Of a stretch of DNA of 64,000 nt, positions 47,165 through 60,044 are shown one piece after another. The DNA is from Tamarix chinensis (taxonomy: Eukaryota; Streptophyta; Magnoliopsida; Caryophyllales; Tamaricaceae). Position numbers and translations under genes: made by a program. Location of the stretch: positions 67,943,638-68,007,637 of the forward strand of contig CM060177.1 in assembly GCA_030549775.1 (NCBI GenBank). The letters are read 5' to 3'. Below the pieces are notes generated by a model. The model was not told the origin of the DNA and ran no database searches. It saw only the letters and a program-made list of their open reading frames with translations. Within the stretch, counting starts at the first letter, position 1. Each line of letters opens with the position of its first letter.

Positions 47165-48500
47165 ATGTCCTAGTCTCTAATGCCAAACCCAAACATTATT
47201 CTTTTGATAAAAGGAAAATATTCGGAGATCAAGAGTGCTTGAACTGTCATTAATATAGCTGGCAGTAAAGGACTTAGAAGAAAAGTTGGTTGGTGATAGC
47301 AGTTTATAGTTGTGGACTTGAGATGGGTTGGTCATGGATGCAAGCCACTCTTCACGAAGTAGATACAACCCACAGTGCATCCTACTGAGAACTAGTGGCA
47401 TCTTCTAAGAAGGGGTCTAAAAGACACATTGGTTAGTAGTGAACACAATGTTGATATTGAATTATGCAGAAAGCTTAGATATAGATAAAATGTTATAACT
47501 AAATTTGAGCACAAACAAGACATAATGCAGGACAAGAGAGTGACATAACTGCACAGTGACCTTTTGAGTAACTGGAACTTTATTTCCATTTGGCATAGTG
47601 ATGGTGTAGGGTTGTGATAAGTTTTTTAGGTTGGTAAAGGAGTGTAGAGTGTGGCACATATAGTCATTGGCTCCACAATCAAGGATCCATATTTTTGAAA
47701 TGGGCATGGCCTACACACATTGATTGCATAAAATCAAATCACTAAAGAAAAGACTAGTTACACTATCTGCAAAGTTAGCTTAAGCTGACGGAGAGGAAGC
47801 CATGGTGCAAGGGCTATCACCCACTGAGTTGGAAGGTTCGTTCAATATGCTAAAAAGTTTATGATACTGCTATGAAGTAAGCTTAGGAAGGCTTCTAACA
47901 CCTTGGGTGCTTTCATGATTATTTTCCTCACCCAGTTGGTTGCTTGAAACTTGTCTAGGAAAACTTCCTTTCCTTTCCTTGCTTGAAGTTTGTTGGAAAG
48001 TCATGAAGTTTGAAGCATTGATCCTTGGTATGTCAAACCTTCTTCCAATACTCATAGACATAGTTAATTTTCTACCATTTATTTTAAAATGTCCCCATTC
48101 TTAGGTTAAAGGAATTGGCATTCATTCATGGTGCCTCAACAGATATGGGAGTTCCAGTACATATGCCCCGTTGTTTTTCTTCTTGTGGCAACATAGAGTA
48201 AGCTTGGATAATCGTAGGAAGGGGACTCATGAGTAGAAGGCTACCTCAAACACTTGTGTAGCTATCATTGAGTTTCATTAATAGTTGTATGAGTTTTTAT
48301 TGTTCAAAGAAATTGTTCTAAGATTGAATAGCTCCACAGCTGTATGATGGGAGATTGCTTAAGGCATGGATTTCAACCTATAGCCTCTTAATTTTTGTGA
48401 ATTATGTAGTAATGGTATTATTGCCCTATGTAATTTGGATCAGCTCTTGTTGTACTTGAAATAGTTGAGTTACACTAGCCTAACCTTATCTCTCAGCTAG
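47165..48500 (-). pseudogene. copia-1 gag (C-terminal part) and protease region
   Basis: The minus strand from 48,500 reads copia gag (ASVTQLFQVQQELIQIT.GNNTITT, then IHALSNLPSYSC). It passes a polar linker (47,870-48,061) to the aspartic protease start WILDCGANDYMCH near 47,690, with ITMPNGNKVPVTQKVTVQL and FSYNILSISKLSA. The catalytic DSGA is DCGA (Ser to Cys). Downstream the gag-pre-integrase part decays before CACTA-2. Confidence 0.8.
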
Positions 48501-50481
48501 TGTAACACCCTTAAAATTCATTACTGAAAATTTTCATTTAATTAAAAGAAATAGCGGAAGAAAAATATAAAACAGAGAATTTCAGGGATATTACCGTCAC
48601 ACTTAGTCCCAGACTGGTTCACTCATACCATTCCAATACCAAGTGCTAAGGCTAAAGAATAAAATATCAATTGCTCGAAATTTAAACCCTTTTTAAATCA
48701 GAGTAGCTCAAGTAAACATTTTATAAGAATAGATTCCACCAATGGTGGTTACAAGAACAAGGAATACATTTAAACCAGAAGTAAAGGCAAAGGGAGAACC
48801 CTAAGAGTCCGGATAATCCTTACGCTCTTTCCCATTGCCCACTTGAATAACACATGAAAAGACCTGCAAGGGACACTGCCCATTGAATAGGCAGGGGCCC
48901 CACAAATGGAACCCTTTAGTACTACGGTACTGAGTTACCCTTTAAAACACACTTAAAAGCAAGCCCGCAATGTAATACATGATAAAAAGCTACATACATA
49001 TATAACAAGATGTGTATATATAACATTCACATAATTACCATTCACATCAGATATCAATAGGTCGTAATAAACAATCGTTACTTTCGGGCGTTAAGCCATG
49101 TTGTAGTGCCAAATTAATACATTTGGGCCTTAAGCCATTAGTCCATCATTATTCAATCATCTATCGGATTTCATATATATGTGAGTGAGGGAACCCCACT
49201 ATTATAGTCGGTGGATCGGTCACTTATAGGGAAGAATGCACCTAACCAATATTATATGCTGGTGGATCGGTCTCCAAGGCAAAACGCTCTTGGCTACTAT
49301 TATTTGTCAGTGGACCGGTGTGTCCCTGACTCACATGATGTTTCACTGTAAGTGACTAGTATTTTTCCATAACTTTATTCACATCCATGATTGATTTTAT
49401 TGAGCTCGGGACCCCCAATATTATTGCCGGTGGATCGGAATATATATATCAACATCATCCATGGCAACACGCTCTTGTGCCACTATTATATCCAGTGGAT
49501 TGGTACTCATAATCATAATTCAACTAGGCCCGACTCATTAATCTTCTACTTTCATGATTAGTATTTTTCCTTTCTTTAATCAGCACAACAATTCCATTTA
49601 TTTGCCTCATATGGGAGATCAAGAACCCGGGACACAAAGGTGCACCGGTCGTACTAGTGCATACAAGCTACTCAATACCCTTCAACCACGAACCCTGGGA
49701 TACAAAGTTACCTGGTCGTACTGGTGCATAAAGCTACTCAGTACCCTACCGACAAGGACACCTAATCCATAAGTATGCATACCCTCTAAATAGGTCCGTA
49801 GAGCTAGAATACTAGAACGATTGTGGGCTAAACCACGTCTTTAGGGTAGTGAACCCTAAAGAGCCACTATTCCCGATCTCGAGGTCTTTTACTTTAAGTA
49901 TTTGTGTTTAATTAAGGTGATCACGAAAAGCACAATAATCAGATACTTATTCACTTTCAATCGTTCTGATATCATTAGTCGTTTCTTAGGGTATAAGTTA
50001 TCCAAGATAACATAGAGAAATCATTAAGGCCATCATAATCTCATATAATTCTGAATTAGGATTCATTCTCGTAATAATTACTAATTATCAAATACTCTTA
50101 CCTTACTAATCAGCGTTATTTGAGTCATATTATGAAATTCCACAATCACAATGACATGTTAGGTACACATTACTCATTTACCCCTTACTTATATAATTGC
50201 TAAGTCATCCCTTTCTTACTTGACAAATTACCCTATTACCCTTCAGGTTGCATAATTACTAAATTATCCCTTACTCGGTTTAGGTTACCAAGTTATCTTC
50301 TACTCTTTTTAGATCACCATTCACCCCTCATAATTTCTACACTTATCATATTTCCTATTTGGTTTTTAGATTACCAAATTGCCCTTCTCCTTTGTTATAA
50401 TTACTAAATTTCCCTTAAGTTGGATAACTTCCAAATTACCCTTATTCATTATCATGATTACCAACTTGCCCCTTTAGTTGG

Positions 50482-51336
50482 TCAAAGTAACGGAAGTTTG
50501 GATCAAAATTTGTAGTAGAAGCTGTCACCCATGATCTAATGCAAAAAGAATGAAGTGATTTGGTGGATTATAGATGAAGAAATTGAAGATACACGTTGAA
50601 GGTACTCAATAGATTTGTATAACCTTCAAATATGTCGAGATTTAAGATAGCTTTTGAGGAAGGATTATCCCGGATCTTCCTTACTCAATTTAGACCCAAA
50701 AGGGAGAATTAGACTTTAGCTCTCTTGCTCAAAGTTTGATTAAAATTCTCATTCAATATTCTGCATACAATGTGGCGCACAAAAGGGTATATATAGGAAA
50801 GAATAAGCTCGGTGGTGAGCTTCCTTAACCAGCCAAGTTTACCCACCTAATCCAGCCCATTAATCATGGTTGAATTAAGCCCATATTAACCTTAATCCAT
50901 AGCATAATATGATTAGTTAAATGATACTAAGGATTAATATTACAAAGCTATACAATAGACAAAGATATATACATGAAATTATAGCCATACCATAACTTAC
51001 ATAAAATATACTTAGGGTTAGGGTTTTACAACAAGTTTATACAAATAATGAATATCATCACTTTATCTCTTGTTGTAAGGCATCATCCCATGTATGTCAT
51101 ATCCTTGCATGCCTTGGAATACTTGTACACATCAATGTGTATGAACATCATCTTCTTACAAATATGTAACATACCTACAAGAATAACTTGAATGTTTTTC
51201 AATGTCAAGCATATAAGAATTATCAAGAATATTTAACATGATAGGCTCCAACATTAAGAAAGCTAAATCATCTTCCTTACCTTGAGGATTAGAATGAATA
51301 TGATAATCATTATGTTCAATGGATGCTCCTACATCA
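50482..51336 (-). mobile_element. 855-bp LTR-like insertion inside LTR-C
   Basis: It is flanked by GTTGG on both sides (50,477-50,481 and 51,337-51,341), a perfect 5-bp duplication, and it interrupts the minisatellite. The minus strand starts TGATGTAGGAG and ends TTACTTTGA. A TATA-like CCTATATATACCC lies in the minus-strand middle (about 50,790). It is probably a solo LTR of another family, although its 3' end is GA rather than CA. Confidence 0.65.
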
Positions 51337-51339
51337 GTT

Positions 51340-52110
51340 GGTTAAATAATTACCAATTTACCCTTTTGTTAGTTAAATTATTACCAATTTACCCTTTAGT
51401 TGGTTAAATTACCAAATTACCCTTATCCATTATCATAATAACCAAATTACCCTTCTCAATTATTATAATTACCATTTACCCTTCTCTATTATTATAAATA
51501 CCAATTTACCCTTCTCCATAATTATAATTATTAATTTACCCTTCTCCATATCTATAATTATTAATTTATCCTTATCCAGAATTATAATTATTAATTTACC
51601 CATCTCTATTATTATAATTACTATATTGCCCTTCTCCATTATTAAAATTACCATAATATCCTTCTGTTGGTGAATTTACCAAATTACGCTTCTCTATTAA
51701 CATAATTATCCAATTGTCCTTCTATAATCACAATTTAATGACCAAATTATCCTTCATCGTTATCGTAATAACCAAGTTACCCCTTACTCCCAAGTTTGCC
51801 AGAATATCCTTTTATTTACAAAATTACCCTTCTACCCCTTACTTCTAAAGTACCATAATATCCTTTTATTTAAAAAATTACCATAATACCCTTTTGCTTA
51901 TACAATTACCATAATACCCCTTTTACTTTAAAAATTACTATTTTACCCTTTTACGTCCAAAATTACCATTTTTCCCTTCTTTTCCAAAATTACCATATTA
52001 CCCTTTACTCTCAAAATTACCATAATACCCCTTATAAAATTAATATTTTGCCATTTGTTTATAAAATTACCATATTGCTCTTTTGCCTCCAAAACTAACA
52101 CTTTACCCCA
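51340..52110 (-). repeat. LTR-C minisatellite (ATTACCATAATACCCTT type)
   Basis: Units of about 25-35 bp continue a tract that starts near 50,170 before the 855-bp insert. This is the equivalent of 22,140-22,870 in LTR-B. Confidence 0.85.
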
Positions 52111-53609
52111 TTTATTATACCACTTTTATTAAATTAACATTACCACATGGAATAATAAAATTAATACTCCATTAACAATATCCAACTCCACCAACCATTA
52201 TATTTTAACATAATACATATTAGCACCCACACATATTAGGCCATAATCTAGCACAAGGAATATTACTAAAATGCCCCTAGGGCTTACAATAATATTATTC
52301 ATACATAAATGGTCACAATAACATAAAATAACATGGATAAGTACTTAACACTTTCATTAATAATCAAACTCTTCCCTTAAGCAACATTTCCACATATGGC
52401 ATATAAACTAGCTTACTTTCCCTTTTTATCAACTAATACAATCAAATATATATATTATATTAAAACACAAATACCAAGCATAATAACATATTAAAAATCC
52501 TAATGTGCTAACATACGTTTATCCATGCGTTTAAGTGGGGCTTAACAATTACCTTAATTCCTGAAAAAATTGAATATCACTGGTATCCTAGTTAAAGATT
52601 TAAGATTTAAATAGCAAAATCAACACCTAAAAATAATATCAATAATTATTATATTAGAAATAAGAAAATCAAAGCATAAGACCTTATAAAATTTACTTAA
52701 TGAAATAATTAACTTAAATATTATTTTACCTTAAAAATTTTAACCAAAATAAACCAAGAATACAACAACTCATGCTACTCGTGCAGCATGAGCTGCATGC
52801 AAAATTAAATAGAGGAGGCTGGAAGGGCGGGTGAAGGAAGGGTAAAATAGCCATTTTTGGGTTGGTGGTTTGGGGCTAGGAAAGAAGATAGATTAGGGAG
52901 GTTTGGAGGCAAGGGAAGGGTTCGGGAGTGAAGAGGGGGTGTTGGTGGCGATTGGTGATAAGTTGTTGGCTGCCAAGGGTGGCAAAGGCGGCAGCAGCGA
53001 GGCCATTAAGGTGGTTGTCGAGGTGGGTCGTGGTGGAGGGGCTGAGAAGGAGGGAAAAGAGAAGGGAAAAATGAAGGGGTTCGGGGGCTTGTTTTGGCCA
53101 AACAATATATGGGGGCCATAGAGGAGGTTGCAGGGAGTTGAATGGTGGGTTGGGTGGTGGTAGAGGTGGCTGGAAGGCGGCGAATGGCAGGGTTGCAGGT
53201 GGCTATCGAGAAGGGGGAAAATGGGCAGAACAATAGGTGGGGAGGAAGAGGGGTTGCGGGATGGTTTCAGAGAGATATTGTGGTGGTGCAAGGTTAAGGT
53301 GGAGGGTGGCAGTGAGCGGTGTAGGGGGTTGGTGAGGCGGCTGGAGCAGCAAAGGTCGGTGGCGATGCAAAAATAGGGGGAAAATGGAAGGAGAAGAAAG
53401 GAGAGAAGAGGGAGGTTAGGCAGATTTTGAGCTCGAGAATTGAGGCACAAAAAGGGCTCAAGAGGAGAAGAAAAAGAAGAGGGAGGGTAGGGGATAGGTG
53501 ACCGGTTGGTGGTAGTGTTTAAGGTGGCAGGGAGAGGGTGACGAAGAGGAGGAAAGGGGAGCCATGCGGGATAGGGTGTATGGCTACCTGGTTCTAAAAT
53601 GGTCAAGAA

Positions 53610-53615
53610 AGGCAG

Positions 53616-53653
<38 letters not shown>
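53610..53653. repeat. (GA)n microsatellite
   Basis: About 20 GA units in the purine-rich zone of LTR-C. Confidence 0.95.
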
Positions 53654-53656
<3 letters not shown>

Positions 53657-54347
53657 GTGGTGGCAGCGAGAGGTTGCAGGTGGTGGCCGAGCATGGTGTT
53701 TGGGGTGGTAGACCTATGCGATGAAGACAGGTTGAGGGCATCGTTCGGGGAGCTACTGGATTGAGGCAGAAGAGGGGAGAAGAAAGAAAGAAGGGAGCAG
53801 ACCGGCGCAGGGGAAAAAATGTTGGGCCGACCCGGTCTAGGGGAGAAAGGAAGGAGGAAAGGATGAGGGCTAGGTCGGCTCGTACGTGTTGGGGGGAGGA
53901 GAATGGGCCAGCGCCTAGGCGCATGGAGGGGAGGCCTGGCAGCCCAAAGCCAGTAAAAGAAAAAACAAAAAAGAGAGGAAGGAGGAAAAAGGAGAAAAAG
54001 GAGAAGAAAAGGAAAAATGGGAAAATAATTTAATTTAATTTAGAAAATAATAAAATATAATATTTTTGATAAATTATTTAATTTAATAATTTAATTTAAT
54101 ATAATTTAATATATTGGTTCAAAAAGGCTATTTTTAGTAAAATACTAGTTTGAAAAATTATTTAAATAAAATAATATGATAAAATAACAAAATATTTATT
54201 TTTAATTTATTAAATACTCCTATCCACATTTATATACTCGAAGATCCATATAATAATTAAACGAAATAATTTTAAAAGATAATTTATTTCAAATAAAACT
54301 ATTTATTAAATTATAGGTTTTCTAACATTTTGGGGGATTATAGCTAG

Positions 54348-54770
54348 TTCCCTTTAGATTTCCTCAATAGTTTCTAAGTAAATAATGCTTTCACTTGTAT
54401 CTTGACTCATCGAGTTCAAAAGCCGTGAGATGTCATTGCAGTGCCCTCATCCCTTATAATTAGGTGAACTTGTCGATGGTTTGGTGTAAGTCCCATTGAC
54501 AATTGCTCTTTTTCTCTTGGAATTTAGAGTAATTAGCATACCCATTCTCTAAGCAGAATACCTAGTTCCATCAAAGGCCTAAGAGACCAACTAGAGACTA
54601 GGATTCTCTCTAGCATGAAAATAAAGGTGTGACGTGGGATCAATGATTAAAGGATTGGTGCTTGGGCTAATATGAGATTTGAAGGAATTGTCTTCTCCCA
54701 TTATGACAGGGCAAATGAGAGTTTGAAAATAGAGGAGACAGGGATTTGGCTAATCGCAACTCTGATACGA
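54348..54770 (-). pseudogene. copia-1 primer-binding site and gag N-terminal part
   Basis: Directly inside the 5' LTR the minus strand reads TCGTATCAGAGTTGC, matching the copia initiator-Met primer site TGGTATCAGAGC with small changes. The gag region then ends at IIYLETIEEI near the LTR-C border, continuing at 48,500. Confidence 0.75.
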
Positions 54771-55183
54771 TGAAGAAATAAAAGATAGAAGAATGGAAAT
54801 CTAACTAAGTATAAAGTAGAGAAAGGAAAAGGAAATAGAGAAGTAGGGGAAAGCTGCTTTGGTGAGCCACTGAGATCAAAATAAATTTATCTCCTCTATT
54901 TTATTTGATAAGCTCGAGAGAGAAAATTATAAGAGGTGCATGCCTGGGTATATATATAGCGAGGTAATGCACTACAAATGAAGAAGGATAGAAGAAAAAA
55001 ATCTTACTGGCCTAGCCAACAAAAAGCCTTTGTAGGAGTAGCTATGTGGTTATGGTTGTTGGGGACCAACCACCAACCTGCTGCTATGACTGAGGGGTTG
55101 TAATAGCCAAGACCCCAAACCAACTTCCACGCGTAGAAGAAAAGTAATGTTATAATGCCTGAGAATATATGACAATTCCAACA
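54771..55183 (-). repeat. copia-1 5' LTR
   Basis: Partner of 42,721-43,120. It is slightly longer (413 vs 400 bp) because of small indels, for example GCTTTGGTGA near 54,875. Confidence 0.85.
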
Positions 55184-57589
55184 TTAGTTGCTTTTATCTT
55201 CTTAGCACCTAAGGGCATCATTGGTTTGTGTCTAAGGTACAACTAAAAAATTATACAACAAGATTTGATTTTTAAAATGAATATATGGGGTTATCTAGAT
55301 TGTGGGTTGTTTATCAGTCCTTCCTCTTTAGTTCCTCTCTCTAAACCTGAGTATTCTTTGTTATTCAATCCCACCACTCTCTCACTATAATAATAGAAGT
55401 ATTTGCATGATTGCATTGATTAATCTTATCTATCACTATAAACCCTGAATTTTATAGCAGATGATTTATATCTCAGAGCTACCTTTCTTTCTCTCTTATC
55501 CTATCCTTAATTTATAAGTGCATATTTGTATTTGAGCAAGGTGGTGCAAATATAGTGTAGCAATGATGAGTGATTGAGGATTATGGTAGGAACACATAAA
55601 TTGACTATAGATGGGCTTTAGGATATTTAGAGCAAAATGTGTTTCAAAGACCAGAATGCAAGTCGAATAGCTTGAAATCATGTTGAAACGTTTTGGTTAA
55701 GAAAAAAAATATTATTTTCTTAAAAACCTCATACGATTTTAAATACCTGAATAAAAATATGGCATTTCTAATTTCTTTTATAATACCTGATTAATATTAA
55801 TGTGTAACCCTGTTATTTATATTTATTTAGTGACATTATATTATAACATTCATTATTATTATAAATTCAAATATATGTGGATGATGTCCATAACTTTGAT
55901 GTAAATTGAGAATCACATGTCTCTTTCTCTCTTCTTCTCTATCTTATGTTCATTATACATTTGAGTTTATTAATTTTATAAAATGTTATCACTAAGTTAA
56001 AAAAAAATGCTTCTATTTTAATCTTGTTTTGAATATTAGGGTGTCTAAATGCAAATAACTATGGAGATAAGGTTAAGTTCTTTTATTGCAAAATAAAAGG
56101 AAGTAGTTAATCTCCGATAGCTATCCTTTTATATGGATATAAGTATTTTGTGTGATAGAGTACTATCTTACCCTTTTATTTCTGGTGTGAAGCCTTAATT
56201 TTTGTAGGAATATGAAAGGTTATATATGATCTAGTAAAGATAATTAACCCTCAATATTTGATTTTAAAAAATTTTGAAGAGTGGAGAGCATAAAGCCAAG
56301 TTTGATACCAAAAATCATTAAATTGGTGGGTTGTCATGGGTTTTAGAAATAGTGAATTTAGTGGAAAATTTAGTGGTAGAGCTTATGGATGTGGTTTTAT
56401 CTTATATTTGGAACATTTGGAATTAAGAGAGATAATTATTCAACGATCTAAGCATTTCCTCATCTATTAGTTATTGGGATTTATTGATATTATAGCTAAA
56501 AGAGCAATGGTAATAGATTAGAGTGGAATTATTGATGAATAATGATTTGATAAATATTTCAATAGCCATATCATATATATTATATAAGTATCTAGGCAAT
56601 CCTCACTATGCACCTCCTTTGGGTTACTGCATGCAAGTTTGTTTATGTTGCACCATTTTTCTTTTAGTTGATATGTGTATATGCATCAATCATAGGGTAG
56701 CATTGCATGTGTGTGTGTGTGTCTATATATATATATATATGGGATACATGCATGCTTCTTGCTTGAACCCATTATGCATATCATATCATGATATGAGAAT
56801 ATGATGTGCTCATTAAATGATAATGGATTTTAGGCTTATGTGTACACATGGTTTCCACTCATACTCCATATGTCATTTACACGCATATTTCTTTTTTCTT
56901 TCATATTGAAAAACATGGAATAGAAATGATTTATATGATTAATGTGTCACTTTGGATCAATTATTTATTTATTGTGAATTAATTTATTTATTTTTAAGGT
57001 GGTACATTAATCTTTATCCAATGAAATTACATTACTAATCATGTGCCCTGATTATTTGATGGATCAACCTATGTGTGATGGAGCTTTTATCTTAGAAGCA
57101 CATTTCATCATGAGGTTAGGTATAATAATTATAAGAATTTGCTCGAATTAATTGTTTAGTGTTCATATATTTTATTTTGGTTTCATCTCGTTATGTCCCA
57201 TTTTATATTGCAATTGTTATTTACATCATTGATTTTTATTATGAAATAAATTTGTGAAACAAAAAGTGGTTGAGATGGAGATTATTCATGAGAAAAATGT
57301 ATTTAAAAAATGTTAAAAAAAAAATAACTTCCACATTTAATAGAGTCAATGAAGGCTTATGACCTTCCACTTAATTTATATTATTTGATAGCATTGATTG
57401 ATTTATTCATATACTAGTTACTATGTTTATCCCTTCTAATTATATAAAAATATAATTATGTATTTTAATTTGATTATATTTTATATGAGTTTTCCTCAAC
57501 TAGTATTATTTAGCCTTGGAGTGTTGATCTAAAGAACAAGAGTTGGCCTAAATAGTTTACAAGCGTACTCATCTTTTTCTTAAGCATGG
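55184..57589. other. AT-rich sequence, no gene recognised
   Basis: Apart from GT/TA dinucleotide runs (about 56,708-56,740), nothing is recognised. Part may belong to the LTR ending at 57,716, whose start I could not find. Confidence 0.4.
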
Positions 57590-57716
57590 GTTAGGTGATG
57601 ATCACACCTCTCTCATGGTTAATGTGGTGTTAACATTTTATGGTTTTGTTTTTCAATAACTTTCACAATGTTTTAAATACAAAATATTATAGTCCTAAAA
57701 TTGGGGGGGTGTTACA
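57590..57716 (+). mobile_element. LTR-F: 3' end of a large-family-like LTR
   Basis: It ends CTAAAATTGGGGGGGTGTTACA, like LTR-A. Left extent unknown. Confidence 0.45.
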
Positions 57717-58905
57717 ATCGCCATTATTTTCCACCATTTTATACCACCAACAACTTCCTCCGCACACCACCTATTTGCTGCACCTGGTAGGTCAACTCAA
57801 TATCATAGTCTTTCACCAACTCTAGCTATTTCTTATGCCTCATATTTAACTTCTTTTGAGTAAATATATACTTGATGCTCTTCCATAGAGGGTTCTATGG
57901 CTAGTAGTTTAGGGCGGTTGATGGTTAAGGTGGATGGAAGCAAGGACATGGAGTGGAGTTAGTAGGTGGTAATGCCAGTGCATTATAGGTAGTAGCTAAG
58001 GCTAAGAGTGGTGTGGCTGATGGCATTAGAGGTTAAAGGAAAGCGTGGCAACCGAGAGGGAGAAAAGGAGAGAAAAGCAAGGGGCTTGGTGTGGTGAGGG
58101 TAGTATTGGGTCGAGTAGCTATAAAGGCAGTGGTAGTGGTAGGTTGAGTAGGTAGAAAGGTAGGGCGGTGGTGGTCCTGAGTGGTAGTGGTAGTGGTGAT
58201 GAGGGTTGGCAGGCTGGTTGTGCATAGATGATGGTGAAAAAGTGTCAAAGGTGGTTTTGTGGTGTTAGGTCGAGCCTATAGGGATGGATGGAAAATAAAG
58301 GGAGCTTGGTAAGGATGATAAGAAACAGAAACTATGCTATTTCTAGTGGTGATGATAAATGATGTGCCTAGAAGAAGAAAACAAAGTAGGAGAGGCTAAG
58401 GGTTCTCTTCAATGACATGGGAGAAAAAGAAGGAAAGGGAAGAAGAGAGGAAATGGATAAGTGATGCATGCATATGTGTGTGTGTGTGTATTATTTTCTA
58501 TTTTTTTTATAGGATAAGGAGGGAACAGGAAAGGAAGGGAAGAGTTAAAGGTAATAGGTAGAGGGGTGTTTGACATGTGAGGGAGCATGCAAAGAAAGGG
58601 CATAGTAGAGGGAGCAAAGCTAGGTAGGAGCTGTAGAGGGCTAGTAACATAGGTTGTGTAGGTAGGGCAACTGCATGGCTAAGAAGTGGAAAGGAGGGTG
58701 ACAAGTGGGGGCATGGGTAAGGCTCTATTTGGGCTAGAAGTGGAAAGAAAAGAGGAGGGAGAAGATAGGCATGGGAGAGTAACAAAGGAGAAAATAAAGA
58801 AAAAAGGTGGTCCAACTAGTGTGACGTAGTTTGAGGAAGGGAGGGGAATAAAAAAAGAATTGGGTTAGGCTAGGTGTAGCTTGGGGAAGGAAGGGAGGAA
58901 AAAAA
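57717..58905 (-). mobile_element. Purine-rich LTR promoter-zone fragment, reversed
   Basis: GA-rich on the plus strand from about 57,900, like LTR-B, C and D. Frames across it (for example 58,507-58,815) are low-complexity. Confidence 0.4.
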
Positions 58906-59600
58906 GATGTTGTGGATCGATACTAATTTGGAAAAATAAGATCTAATTAGAATCAATTAGAACACACAAGAATTGAGAAGAGAATAACACTCAAGAACAC
59001 AGATTAGGGAAACAGATGATCTTATTGATGTGAATTAATTGTGATTACAAAGAATTAAATAAATTCTCACATAAATCACTCAATTCATCAAGGAATTACA
59101 ATAGAACTCAATAGAAGAAGAAGACGACATTTGCTCTTTGATTAGGGTTCTAATCGCATGATATTTATACTATACGAGACTGTCATTAGTGAAAATCGAG
59201 GCAGAGCGAAAAACCCAAAAAAAACGGTACCCCCGTGTTTATTTTCTATCTCTCGGCCTCTCTCCAAAAACAGAACATATTTTCCTGATGAAAAAACACG
59301 GATCGTGTTTTCAAAACACGGCCGCCCGTGTTTATTTCCAGCTTTGACAATCTTCAGTATTTCAACCACAACGTCTTCATCGAACCTTCGATCGAGCTGA
59401 TTATTGATGCGTGGAAAGCTTACAGAAAGATATACAACTTTCATGTTCAGAAAATGTCCAAATTCTAATTTCTTCAATGTAAAATATTCACATCTTTCCA
59501 GAATAGCTCACAGTTCTACTTCAAATTTCTCCGAAATACTTCACACACCAATCCAAGGTATTCTACACATCAAATACGAGTCACAAGCTCACAAAAGATA
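58906..59600 (-). mobile_element. LTR-like sequence of a copia-type element
   Basis: On the minus strand a TATA-like GTATAAATATC (about 59,170) precedes AACCCTAATC and T-rich leader DNA. It ends with TTAGTATCGATCCACAA (58,907-58,923), which resembles a decayed copia primer site (TTGGTATCAGAGCC). No coding region follows. Confidence 0.4.
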
Positions 59601-60044
59601 ATGGAAAGAAAAATAAAAAAGGATAAAGTTATGGGTTTAGAATTTAGGTTTAGGTTTAGTTTAAAATTTTTAGAAAATTTAATCGAAAATTTTATCTATA
59701 AATTTTATGAGGTTAAGGTTAGGCTAATATAAAATAAAAAGAATCAAAAATTATAATTTATATTAGGTTAAAATTTTGATAAATGAAAATTTGTAATGAT
59801 ATAAGAGAAAATATGTAACACACTTAAGAGAAAATCTAAAAAGTTGATAATTAAAGAAAATATATTTCTTCTACCACACTCTCATTTCACAATTCACTTA
59901 TTTATAATACAAGAAAAAGAGTGAAAGGTAAGGAGTTACTATGAATATTATTGTACCATTATGATAGGAGGTAAATAGGAGTGATAATAATATTTATGAT
60001 ACATTATGAAGCTAATGAAGAGCCTTCGGAAATATGTGTAGTCA

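Larger units (their letters stand above)
48501..54342 (-). mobile_element. LTR-C: 5.8-kb solo LTR nested in copia-1 gag
   Basis: It is flanked by a perfect 5-bp target duplication, GCTAG (48,496-48,500 and 54,343-54,347). The plus strand starts TGTAACACCC and ends GGGGGATTATA, so the minus-strand start TGTA has mutated to TATA. Copia gag reads across the site when LTR-C is removed. It is the most complete member of the large LTR family here; subtracting its own 855-bp insert leaves about 5.0 kb. It includes the GGTGGATCGG boxes (49,190-49,510), the ATTACC minisatellite, and the GA-rich zone (52,860-54,010). A 343-codon frame at 52,893-53,924 is CT-rich low-complexity and not a gene. Confidence 0.92.
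42721..55183 (-). mobile_element. copia-1: Ty1/copia retrotransposon carrying two large insertions
   Basis: Two direct LTRs (42,721-43,120 and 54,771-55,183) of about 400 bp, roughly 80-85% alike, both TG...CA. On the minus strand the order is 5' LTR (right), primer site, gag, protease, then the RNase H tail, polypurine tract and 3' LTR (left). Gag is split by LTR-C. CACTA-2 lies between protease and RNase H tail. Integrase and most of the reverse transcriptase are absent. Flanking pentamers TTGGC and TTAGT do not match well, so no clear target duplication supports the outer boundaries; the primer site and polypurine tract do. Confidence 0.8.

Noticed and set aside
52893..53924. 343-codon open frame rich in Pro, Ser and Leu
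   Set aside because: It lies on the CT-rich strand of LTR-C's promoter zone. Composition alone keeps it open, it has no domain, and similar frames occur in LTR-A, B and D.
55184..57589. Left part of an LTR ending at 57,716
   Set aside because: I could not find a matching TGTA start or a 5-bp duplication of ATCGC, so only the 3' end is annotated.
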